A DNA stretch of 64,000 nucleotides, from contig RQOL01000876.1 of NCBI GenBank assembly GCA_013076295.1, positions 2,170,001-2,234,000 on the forward strand, in the 5' to 3' direction. The DNA is from Sanderia malayensis. Lineage: Eukaryota; Cnidaria; Scyphozoa; Semaeostomeae; Pelagiidae. Positions within the stretch are counted from its first letter, which is position 1. Each line of letters begins with the position of its first letter. Shown piece by piece: positions 9,969 through 21,400 of this stretch. A program made the translations under genes and the position numbers. The notes under the pieces are model-generated. The model did not search any database. It saw only the letters and a program-made list of their open reading frames with translations, and was not told the DNA's origin.

Positions 9969-12900
9969 ATGGCAGAGGATCCAGCTTCTATTCCTCCCGA
10001 GGTTGAAGCTCTTATCTCTGATTCCGAAGATGAATTACCTGTAGGATGGGAAATGCGAACGACAGATGATGGTAAAATATACTATATAGAGTAAGTTGAA
10101 AATTAGAAGCATCTATTCTGCAGAAAATTTGCTGGCAGCACAGCCTGCCCACAGCCCACCCACCTTACCTTATTCAAGAATAATAATTTTGTATGATTTT
10201 ATTTCTTTCGCTTAGACGTTAGAAAGCCAAGTCATAAATCTTCCTGTTGCCTTTTTTAGCCACAATAGTAGAGCGACCCAATGGGAGCATCCAGGCACAA
10301 ATAAAAGGAAATTCGTGAGTGAAGGTGAGATGATGCATTTCCTCAATGCAATGCAAATGTGCTAACCACCAGGAAGCTAAATGCTTCCTATCCTAACCCT
10401 AACCGCACCGTACGTAACCCTACCCTATTTACTACTACCGCAACACACCCCAAGCCATCCCACACTACCCCAAAAGGGGGGAACTTCAACAATGCGTATC
10501 GTACGCAGATGTGAAATAACAAATTCAGTTTGCATGGAAAACCTTTGCAACACATTCAATAGTTTTGCTGGCATTTATTGTGGTGACAATGATGTTACTA
10601 TGAAGATGATAGCAGAAGAACATGACGGTGGTGATTAAGAGTTCTTCGGATAACCCTGTTAAAATCAATGTTTCTTGTTTACAGACCTTCCATTTGGCTG
10701 GGAGAAAGCCACAGATGAAGATGGTAAAGACATTTTCATCGAGTAAGTATCACACCCCCCCCCAAAATGATGATCATTTGTTGAGCTCAAGAAACTTTTG
10801 TACACTGACTGACAACTGTCAGCCCCCTCTACTATCTCATTCATTTAATCATATATGCGCACACATATTCTTTTACAATTTTGAGCACCTTGTAGTAATT
10901 CTGACATTTGATTGAGATGACTTCATTTTGTTTCTAGTCATGTTCATAAGCGTACAACATATGTCGACCCAAGACTTGCCATGGCTGCCACTAAAAATAC
11001 AAAGAATAAATATGATTCATCAAGCACTGCAATGCAAGTCCTCAGAGGGAAAGACATGACTGGGAAAACTGCAATAATCACTGGAGCCAATACTGGAATT
11101 GGTTAGTTAACAAGTCTTTGTTTCAAGTTGATTCCAACAATAACCCCTGTTGACCATTGTATTATGTAAGTCATCAATGGGTGAACAGGGGGGGTTGGAA
11201 CACCTGGTTGACTGGTACCTCAAGGTTTTCTGAGTATTCATGCAATCATGCATTCACAATTGTTTTTCATTGTACACCAGAAACAGTTGTGAAGTTTAAA
11301 GTCAAACTAAAAGTGTGGAATGTGCACTGCACAATTATTTTTAGATCAGTGGTTGCAATGGTGTCGAGTAATATGAGCGAGAGATATATTCCCTGTTTCA
11401 AAAGAGGCTCCTCGATGCAATTCTTTTAGATATTTGTCCTTATCTCATGTTTTGTTTTTTGGGGTCTTTTGAGAAACTGTCAATGATGATGATTCTCCCA
11501 CTCTTATGCCAGGATTCGAAATAGCAAAGTCTTTAGCTCTTCATGGCTGCCACATAGTAATGGCATGCAGAGATTTGAACCTCGGACGAAAGGCAGCAGA
11601 TCAAATACGAAAGCAACAGGTAGGACGTAGAGCAGAGGCGGGCAGAACAATGGCAGGGCAACAGCAGTAACAATATGATTTTTCACCTAACCTAAATGAT
11701 CTCACTGGTTTTATATGCTTTCGAGCATGGAGATTCAGAATCCGAAATGGGACTAAAAAATTTTGCTGACATCACTAAAAAGGAATAATTGGCTTTGAAA
11801 GTCTGAGTTTTTCCTTAACCCAAGTTAGTTTAATGCATTTGCATAATCTGGAACATGGGGATTTAGAATCCAAAATCAAATTTATATCGCCATATTTTGA
11901 TGACGTCGTCAAAGAGTGTGAATAGTAATGATAGCTGGCAAAAACTGAAAAGTATATTTCTGATATGTCAAAGAAAGAACAGAAAAACCTACTGAGTGTT
12001 TCAGTTGAATGCAGCAACAGAACACCAGAACATAATAGATAGATAGAGATGTGTTTTCGTGTTTATTTCCAGAAAGATATTCTGTATCGTAATGTGGCGT
12101 GTTGTTTTGATTTAGGTGATCAGCACACCAATCAGCGTGTTGCAGTGTGACCTTGCATCACTTTCCAGCGTTCATAAATTCTCACAGGAATTCCTAGCCA
12201 AGGATTGGTAAGATACTTGCTGAAATTTGGGTATCTTTTTTTAATCCTACACTAAACAGCCCAGCTTTTTGTCTTATTCATTACAGAGCTTCGTAAATTT
12301 CTTCAAACTTCCTCAACTGACATGATGAAAATCATGTATCTCTATTGAAAACGTTAATCAATCCCCCTCTTTTCTATTAACTCTGCTTCGAATGACTTAT
12401 TGCAGTGATCTCCTTAAAGGTCCCTGGATATATTGATTGATATACAAGTGACTTATTGTAGTGATCTCCTTAAATGTCCCTGGATGTATTGATTGATATA
12501 CAAGTGACTTATTGCAGTGATCTCCTTAAAGGTCCCTGGATATATTGATTGATATACAAGTGACTTATTGTAGTGATCTCCTTAAATGTCCCTGGATGTA
12601 TTGATATACAAGTTACTTATTGTATTGATCTCCTTAAAGGTCGCTGGATATATTGATATGCAATGCAGCTGTATTTGGTTTGCCATACCAACTATCAGAT
12701 GATGACCTTGAGATGCATTTTGCCGTTAATCACATCGGACATTTCTACTTAGTCAAATTACTCACGGGCGCACTGAGAAAATCTGCTCCTTCAAGAGTCG
12801 TTGTCGTCTCATCTGAGTCTCATAGGTAGGAGAGCTTGATGATTTATTGGAGTTTCCTGACCATCGTACAAACCCATTTGATTGGATAAATCAGCCATCT

Positions 12901-14560
12901 ATTAAGCCTGGTTTCCATATAGTCGTTGAGGGTCGTTGAGGGTGGCTCAAAGGATCAAAATCAACTTTTGACAATATCTCTGTGTGATGTTTAATCCTTT
13001 CGGCGACCTTCAGCGACCCTGAACGACTATATGGAAACCAGGCTTAATAGATTGTGTATATGCACGGTTCTATATCTTTCGTATACCGTAATGCTTCGAT
13101 TAAACGCCCGGGGCGCTCATTAAATATAGGGGGCTTCTATTCGAGGGGCGTTTAATAGAGAGGGGCCTTTATTGAAAAAATTTAAAATAGGGGGCCTTTA
13201 TTCGAGGGGGCGTTTAATCGGAGCAATAGGTTACCTTTAACGCTGCTCTGCTATATAATGTTCAATGATTTCTTGACAGATACCCTTGTCTGGCCTCTTC
13301 GGCAATGAAGATGACAGATCTTCCGATTAAGAAAGAGAATTACTGGTCGATTCTTGCTTACAACCAGTCGAAACTCTGTAATGTTATATTCGCTTATGAG
13401 CTTAATCGAAGATTGTCCGAATTTAAAGTGACGTGCAATGCAGTGCATCCTGGGAATTTGGTGAGTACGAGGCTATCGAGGAATTCGTATTGGGTTCAGT
13501 TGCTTTATCTACTGGCAAGACCATTCACAAAGTCCAAGGTAAGTGTATTAGATAATTTTCTTTACTTTGCGGGAGTTGAAGTTTCTTGAACTTTTCATTG
13601 GAGATTTTTTAGTTAAATCGCCAATGAACGAATATTTTAGAGTATTCGAATTAGTCTTTGTTGAGATTTGGGGGTTCTCTCAGGGTTAGTTTTGTGGATT
13701 AACCCCAGGTCAGATCAGGTCAGGTCAGGTCAGATCAGATCAGATCAAATCAAATCAGATAAGGTCAGGTCAGGTCAGACCCACATCAGACTTGTTTGGG
13801 TACTTGAAAGCCCCACTAGTACACCATCACTCTTGTGTTATATTGTGCTTCTTTGATATTTGCTAACCAGCTTGTCTTTGGGCGTTGTCTGAGTCTGTCT
13901 CCTTCGATTATGCCAAGCATGGTGAGTTGTGCAAAAGTGAATCACAAAGAATTCAATTTTCTCCAGCATGATTAATTCGTGGGGGTTTCTAGCCCCTGAG
14001 AGTTAGAGCTTCTGTAGTCACTTACAGTTGTTAGCTTTGAAGCCGAAGTCTCCAGAATGAGTTTGATGGGCTCCATTGCCATCTTATGAATCTTGTCACT
14101 CAAGCAATGCACTGCAGCAACCCTGCATTAAAATAACATTAGACACTACTGACAGATGTACCAAGAAAGAATAAGAGTTAGCTTTGAAACTGAAGTTTTT
14201 AGAATGAGTTTTGATGGCCTTCTACGAAGTAAAGCATCGTCACTGAGTATACTTGAGTTTGTCAAGTCACAGCGCAGTACAGACAATTTCTAAGAATTCC
14301 AGCACGATAAACTTGAAGTTCCGGGAAGTAAAAACTTCCTTGTTTGTGATCTACAGGCACAGGCTGCTGCGAGCGTTGTTTACTGCGCATGCTCAGAAGA
14401 ATTAACTGACGTTGGAGGCCATTACTTCAATAATTGCTTGGCCATCGAACCATGTGACCAAGCTAAAGACCCGGATGTTGGGAAACAACTTTGGGAGCTG
14501 AGTGAACTGATTATTAATAGGAAAAACAATGTTTCTGATTTAATCGGCAAAATATACTGA
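9969..14560 (+). CDS. WWOX: WW domain-containing oxidoreductase
   Basis: Nine exons: 9969-10090, 10260-10324, 10685-10742, 10938-11101, 11513-11619, 12116-12207, 12640-12825, 13280-13538, 14357-14560. They join in phase to 418 aa (human WWOX is 414 aa). WW1 (residues ~24-54) has both signature Trp residues. WW2 (~64-94) has Tyr in place of the second Trp (KRTTYVDPR), as in the human protein. The short-chain dehydrogenase domain shows the cofactor motif TGANTGIG (~130-137), CNAA near residue 212, SSESHR, and the catalytic YNQSK (Tyr292, Lys296). WWOX is an adaptor that binds PPxY partners and is a putative NAD(P)-dependent oxidoreductase acting in cytoplasm and mitochondria. Intron 6 holds a tandem array that repeats the exon 7 acceptor. 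Intron 8 holds a copied GLG1 fragment. Confidence 0.96.
12394..12666 (+). repeat. 56-bp tandem array duplicating the WWOX exon 7 acceptor and exon start
   Basis: Five copies begin near 12394, 12450, 12506, 12562 and 12614; the spacing is 56 bp three times and then 52 bp. Each spans CTTATTG...TGATCTCCTTAAA and then GTCCCTGGATATATTGAT-like sequence. The fifth copy contains the real acceptor (exon starts at 12640) and the first ~27 nt of exon 7. Copies 1 and 3 keep the AAAG|GT acceptor, while copies 2 and 4 read AAATGT and lack the AG. Confidence 0.85.
12901..13048. mobile_element. TTAA-flanked MITE with long terminal inverted repeats
   Basis: The ends TTAAGCCTGGTTTCCATATA and its reverse complement form a near-perfect inverted repeat of about 35 bp around a ~75-bp centre. 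TTAA at both boundaries resembles a piggyBac-type target duplication. No coding capacity is present. It lies in WWOX intron 7. Confidence 0.6.
13090..13237. repeat. Palindromic repeat with CGATTAAACGCCC / GGGCGTTTAATCG ends
   Basis: The segment contains several GGGGGC and CGTTTAAT motifs arranged as an imperfect palindrome, with GCTTCGATTAAACGCCC near the left end and GGGCGTTTAATCGGAGC at the right. It looks like a short non-autonomous DNA transposon relic in WWOX intron 7. Confidence 0.4.
13706..13780 (+). repeat. AGGTC/AGATC pentanucleotide microsatellite
   Basis: Repeats of AGGTC with AGATC and AAATC variants occupy WWOX intron 8. Simple-sequence DNA with no supported function. Confidence 0.7.
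14073..14331. repeat. Duplicated GLG1 exon/intron fragment inside WWOX intron 8
   Basis: About 259 bp here match 19403-19660 at high identity in the same orientation. The source contains the 5' part of GLG1 exon 19337-19451 (minus strand), its acceptor, and about 210 bp of the preceding intron. The copy keeps the acceptor but not the rest of the exon, so it is a non-functional piece. Confidence 0.85.
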
Positions 14561-15411
14561 TGAAGTACAAATTGCAAGTTAAAGAAGAAGCTAAGAAAAT
14601 GTCACGTGAATTTGGACAGCAACGCAACGTAACCTGAATGTAGTGAACCTTCAACGGGAATGAAATATGCTTGATTGTTAATTGTCTCACGAACAGCTCA
14701 AAGGAGCCAATGTTTTTTTCGTTGTACCGGGAAGCTCGATATATATGGACACAGTTATATTGAGATTGCATCGTATGCTTAATTAACAATTAGGAAATGT
14801 CACTGTATTGCTGGTAATAATAGGGTTTACAATAGTGGACCTACTAGCCCTGGGACACTTTCAAACTGCGCACGTATCCCTCGTCCTCCCCCTTCTCCCA
14901 AAGTTGTTCGTTTTTAGAAAAGCATATTGAGACAAAAAGCACTCGATTATAAATTAGAGAACATTTAATCGACAACATTGCTATAACCATATGAAGAAAT
15001 AAACGAAAATATAAACTAAAAGCTGGAGAACTTTAACAAAAGGAATTGTTACTTTTTCGAATATGTAATCTGAGAAAATACTGAAATTTGGCTAACCAAA
15101 ACGAACAAAAAGAAGATATTCGAAAAACGGGGCCTGGAATTATTTGCTGCTGAACTTGACCTACGCTTGAAGCAATTTTACAATTTATCCTATTTAATTT
15201 ATATATTCTATTTCAGCATTTTAAAAGCAGCACACTCGGTGTTTGTCAGCATTATCAAATCCAAACTATGTAACAACCAGGGGGTAACAGTCGTTAAATC
15301 TGCGCATTTGTGTAAGATATGCCGTATGTAATGGAGTACAAAGCTATAGTGATGTTATGAAGATATAATCTGCCCTCTAGTCGAGTCAATAGAATTCGAT
15401 AGTAAATTACG
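14561..15411. other. Convergent spacer between WWOX and GLG1 stop codons
   Basis: About 850 bp of 3'-UTR or intergenic DNA. AATAAA at 14998-15003 (plus) could serve WWOX. TTTAAT near 15193 reads ATTAAA on the minus strand and could serve GLG1. No gene is supported here. Confidence 0.5.
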
Positions 15412-18400
15412 TCATCGATCCTTGTATTCCTGTTTAACCCGTTTGGTCACGCGGCCAAAGCATAGTCCACCAATGAAAATAACAGCCAGGAAACACAGGG
15501 TTACCATGTAGATGTACTGTCTATTCGGCGAAGAGTGCACGCTCTTGGCTATGTCACTTATGCTGTCGAGTTTCACGTCCTGAAAAGCAAAGCAGACGTG
15601 GTTATTTACGCGAGTCTAAGCACCACATTACCCCCGGGAGAGACACCAATTCTATTGAGTTACACGAGACCAGCACGGGGGTGCTGAATTCGCAATCTAG
15701 CCAGAATGTAACTGCTCGATTATTCAATATCAACTTGGCTCCCGAAATGGTTTCTAGGAGTAAAGGCTCAGAGAAGAGCCACCCCTGGAAGATGCCAATA
15801 TGCATTGGATTATATAGGGCAAACAGGGGGGTAGGATGCGAATGTAACTTACAACATCAGCCACACTCCACAATCTCATTCTTTTCTTCAGTAAGCTCTC
15901 GCAGCGCTCTTTCAAGTGAAGATTTTTCGCATTGTAAACGTCCAATAAGCACTCGACGACTGAAACCAAATCCAGAAAATTGTCAATCGATTGTTGGCCA
16001 TTGTTAAGCATGAAACGAATACGGAGTAAATGCTATTGTATAGGGAAGTTATACCATATATGTATGGAAATATGTCATTGTTCAGGAAGAGATGTCTTAG
16101 TCAGGGAGATGTAAAAAATATTCCATTAGAGGGAGGGACGTTACTATTTTATAGGGAGGTATACCAATTGTGTATGGAGAGGTATCGTTGTTTAGGGAGA
16201 GATATATTAGTCAGATGGATACAAAAAATATTCCATTATAGAGGGAGGGACGGTACTATTTTATAGGGGGCATACCAATTGTGTATGAAGAGATATCGTT
16301 GTTTGGGGACAGATATCTTAGTCAGGGAAAATATTCCATTATTAAGGGAGGGAAGACCCATCATCGCCCCCCCTTTGGGACACGATTTACAAATCCATTC
16401 TTCAAAGCACAACAAACAATCCACTTTTTATTATCAGCCATAGTTATAATACCTTTGCCTTCCTTATTAATTGCATGGTCGCAGTATCGGTTGACATCGA
16501 ATGTACATTCCTGCATCAGATGCGGATCAGCGTGGATGTCTTCAACACCAGCCCCAGCCACTCGTTTCAACTCCTGAATTAATAAAAACGAAATGATTCG
16601 ATGGATGCCAACTGTGAAAACACTCGCTATCACATAAAAGCCACACTGGTACTGTAGTTAGAAGGTGGTTAAAAGGGCCATCCAGGATCTTGATAAAGAA
16701 AGATGCCAGTTTTCATTCAAATGTGTTGGTGAAAAGGGCTCGCTTTATGGGATTCATTGGGCTTTTACCCGTGCAACCCGGGCCATACCACCCTTGTTTT
16801 CCGCAAGAAAGATTAACAAATCATCACGCACCTCCTTGCATTTTTTGCTTTGAATATTATCAAAATTTTCTTTCAAGCAATCTAAAACGTTGCCATGAGC
16901 AGGTTGTATATCGTTACACACTCTCAATATCTAAAAAAAAGACAGACACAACTGTGTTGTATTGCAATGTTGCAATATAGTATTAATACAGTTGACTATA
17001 GTATACAAAATCGTAGCGATGGTAGTCATTGTTTTATAACCTCATCTTGGCATGCTTCCTCTAGCGTTGGATCGAGGCGGTAGTCAAGGGCCGATTCTTC
17101 TTGCCTCATTCGAACGAAATTTTCACATTCTCCAGATAGTCTATTATTCTGGAATGCAAAAGGGACAAGTGTTAATATCAACTGCACTCCTATTCTCTTG
17201 ACAAAAGCTATTCATACTAGAAATTAAAAACGATTTGCACGGGGGTCTGAAAAGTGAAGAAATGACATTTTATCTATGGCAGCACGAGTAATAGGTCATT
17301 CAGGTGTTTCTCGCGCTTACCCCCTGAAAATGTATACAGTTTATCAATGCTTATCAGAGAAATGCATAGGCCTTGCACACAAGGCACAATGAGGTTTCAT
17401 TAGGAGACATTCTACCTCCTGGATATAAGCCATTTTGTATTGTTCTCAACGTGCCACGAGGAAAACAAGAGGGGTGGTACGTTTTAACGTACCTTCAATT
17501 GCTTTTTGAGACACAACATGACGCTACCACGTTGATCGGGTTGATCTGGCTGCACGTGACCGCAGAACTTTTTAACATCTGCTTTGCAAAACTCTACAAT
17601 GTCTGGGTCCAAGCGAACGTCTGAGAAAAAAACAATGAAAATTATGAATCGAGATTAATGAATATATTAATGAATATTAATGTATATTATTGAATCATTA
17701 TTGAATATATTATATATTAATGAATCGAGTAGAATGTAGATTATTGATACGAATTGTGTCGTAAGATGTCCTTCGGTATACCTTCAGCGCCCTCCTTTTG
17801 TCTTTGGAATACAACTTTCCTGCATCTAAAAATCGAAATTATGAATGTTAAATTGGGTGAACTGTCCAACCGTATACGTAAAAGCCACAGAGGTAATCAT
17901 ATGAAACACGATCATGCGTAAAAATGGCCCTGAAAACAACAAACACGATAGTTGGCATGGGCAAGCAAATGAAGCTTACTCTGGTGTCATGTCGACGTCG
18001 TTTTTGTGCTCACGTAAGCATCGCAGAAAGTTCTTTGGATCCTCTTCCATACAATATTTCTGAAAACAAATGTTCGGCAGATTAGTTAGTGCTTTCGCGG
18101 GGCAAAAACAACTCAGCAAAACACAAAATACGGATATAAGGAATGATTGAATTCAAGGTACGGCTTTCGTTTGGCAGGTGGAGGTGATAGAGAGAGAAAG
18201 AATGGGAGAGAGAGGAAGAGAGTGGAAGAGAGAGAAAGAGTGGGAGAGTGTAGAAGAGAGTGGGAGAGAGAGGAAGAGAGTGGGAGAGAGAAGAAGAGAG
18301 TGGGAGAGAGTAAGGCTTACTTTAATCATTGGTTTGCAGATGTGTGTTAATTCGTAATCCAAATTTGGATCCTCTACTTCTTCCACCTGAGTGAAAAAAC

Positions 18401-21400
18401 AGTTCAGATAATTCAATGCAAAAATGGCAATTTTTCATGCTTATTGTGAGAATACTTCTGAAATTCAATATTTTGTTTCACCTTTTAGCAATAAACTATT
18501 CAGCATACTTTGCTCAAATCACAATTTGTGTTGAGGAATATCAAAGTACAAAGCGATAAACATGTATTTGGTGTTGTAAACTTACCTCAGCTTGGAATAA
18601 ATGATCACGACAAGTCGGGCTGAGTGACTTTCGCTTTTCTCTCAGACATGTCTCGGCCTGTGAAGAAAGCAGACAACATTCAATTACTCCTTTATAACTC
18701 GACTTTTCACTCGACTGACTATCGTGATTTATTGAACATTGTTCTGTCTCTTCGCATTTAGATGTGACTCAAACTCAAAATTTTGATAACCCGAGGAAAT
18801 TTCGTAATCCCCACAGTGTTCAGTATGCAATTTATTACAGTAAAAACCCGCATAATAAGCAATAACAATAGAAGAAACAATAACCTATTGTGTTTCAACA
18901 ATAGAAGAAACAATAACCTATTGTGTTGGAACAATAGGAGAAACAATAGCCTGGTGTGTTTGAGCAATAGGCGGGTTTTTACTGTACATAATTTGTCAGC
19001 ACACTGTATTTATTACAATTTCTATTATTCTATAATAAACAACCGAGTTAATATTGCACAATGACAACCTTCGCCTGTCCATCCATTGTCTTTTCTGACC
19101 AAACTTTGGAGCAGAATGTTTCGAGATCTTCTTTACAATTCTTTTCCAATTCGGGATTCAATCTGATATCTTCATGCTGTGAAAAACAAAGCAAATTATC
19201 AAATCAGGTATAATCACAACCTTTTCACCCCTGGATGGACCGTATGGCACATTGATACACAATGGAAGCTCGTGCATTTCCACAGGGGGTAATATATCTC
19301 GTCTCAAATGTATGGTTGATTAACTAATATGATTACCTCTGTGATTAGCTCCTTTCTCACTTGTTCTCGACAAGCATCAGAAATCTTTGGAGCATCATTT
19401 TTCATTGCCATCTTATGAATCTTCTCACTCAGGCAATGCACTGCAGCAACCCTGCATTAAAATAACATTAGACACTACTGACAGATGTACCAAGAAAGAA
19501 TTAGTTTGCTTTGAAACTGTAGTTTCTAGAAAGAGTTTTGACGAGCTTCTAACGAAGTAAAGCATCGTCACTGAGTATACTTAAGTTTGTCAAGTTACAG
19601 CGCAGTGCAAACAATTCCCAAGAATTCCAGCACGACAAACTTGAGGTTCCGGGAAGTAAGATGTTAATGTAGGTGTGGTACATTGAAGTAACTTCGATAG
19701 CATAGTTACGGTGGAAAATAATGAAAATTGGGCAGTTTTTAAAACAGGGGTCGTGTATTGGGTCGTGAGTCCGCGGGTCACCGAGTCGTGGGGTCCAGCG
19801 ATTAGAACTACCCTTAAAGTAAACGTATGGCGGAGAAATGTGATGCAAAAATTGTCAATTTTTTCATTTTGCTGGTAGTAAGGGTTTAGACAGTCAATTG
19901 TTGATTTTGACAGTCAATTGGTCCATTTTTTCATGTTAGTTAACAGCAAGTGGCAGTACTCCCGCATATAATGTTTCAAGCAAAGTTCTATTATGACATA
20001 TGCTAAGCGTAGACTTACTTGTCACTTGCTTTTGCACAATGCTTCATGATATCATCGGTGCAAGCTTCCTTTAACGCGTGGTTGAATCGAACGTCCTTTA
20101 ATTCCAACTAAAAGAAAAAGGAACGATTTAGCATGGCATGACACGCAGCTAAGTTGACTCTCCAATAGTATCACGCAAATCTCATCCTGTTGCTGGAATA
20201 CAGTAAAAACCTACAGATTTTAATAGATGCCACTTACAATTTGCCAATGTTCAATGGAAGCAGCACATTTGGTATCCATATCAGCACTGTGTTTGTTTTC
20301 GATCAAGCAGGGCAATACACCTTCAGAGTTACCAGCCTCTACGACCTCCTGTAACAACGAAAACAGCGAAAACATTGTTTAATACTTACATAATTGTAGA
20401 AGCAGACATACCAATGTATAGGGAGGCGTCATTGTATAGGGGGATATGCCAGTGCATAGGGAGGAAAACGTGTAAGCCTGTACCTTGACGATGATACGTT
20501 TAAACACGTTGAGGGCCGAGGGAGTTGGGACCTTGCTCTAGTTGTCGACAGTCAATTTCAAGGCGAAAATCGGGAGAGACAAGAGAACTCAAGTCATTAA
20601 AACCAGTAGATGTATCATGTACACAGAATTCAGTCATCCATTCACTGTTTAATATGCCAGTCACTATTTTCACCCCCGTCAATTTCGATACTTTTGCTAT
20701 GAATTAAGCTGGAATGTAGCAATAATCCGGGGGGTATTACCTGACAAAACTTGATGACCATAGGTGCACATGTGTTGATAAGATCTTGATCCATTTCAAC
20801 ATCCTATTGAAGAGAAATGATGCATTTTAAAACAAGATCTCCCTCTCTATAATTTCTAAGCTAACGATATCCAAGGGTTGTTGCCAGCAATTCCGAGTTG
20901 TCTTTTGTACGAAAACAGTTCAGTTAGTGAAAAATGATTTTCTTTTGCATACTTCTGATTCCATTTCCGTGAAATTAGCTATTGCAGCTTTGCACTCGGC
21001 GCCCAGTTTTTCGTAATTCGTTTGTAAACATTCAATTTCCTGTAAAAGTAAATAAATGTAAGCAAAAATAATTAACAAAAATTCAAAACACTATATTTAT
21101 TGGAATATCAATTTATACATTGGAAAGTTCATGTCTACCTATAAGATATGAGTATTAATGACTTAAGACTTGGTTAACTTGGAAAAAATAGGTTTGATAG
21201 GGAGAGAGAGTCGACATACAGCTACATATTGATTGGCTGGTTGCACAATTAGTCACGTTATAATATAAGGGATGAAGTGTGTCATCCCTTATCATCCCTT
21301 ATCATCCCTTATATTGTAAAAATCTAAACCAATTGTATATACAGTCGAGCTTTTAACAACGACAACTCCACTTTGCGGTCACCTCCAATTGAAGACCACT

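Noticed and set aside
10381..10638. 85-codon plus-strand frame in WWOX intron 2
   Set aside because: It starts in C-rich telomere-like sequence, has no splice or homology support, and lies between correctly phased WWOX exons.
13706..13780. AGGTCA array as a nuclear-receptor response element
   Set aside because: The half-sites overlap because the repeat period is 5 bp. The spacing does not fit DR or IR elements, so it is simple sequence.
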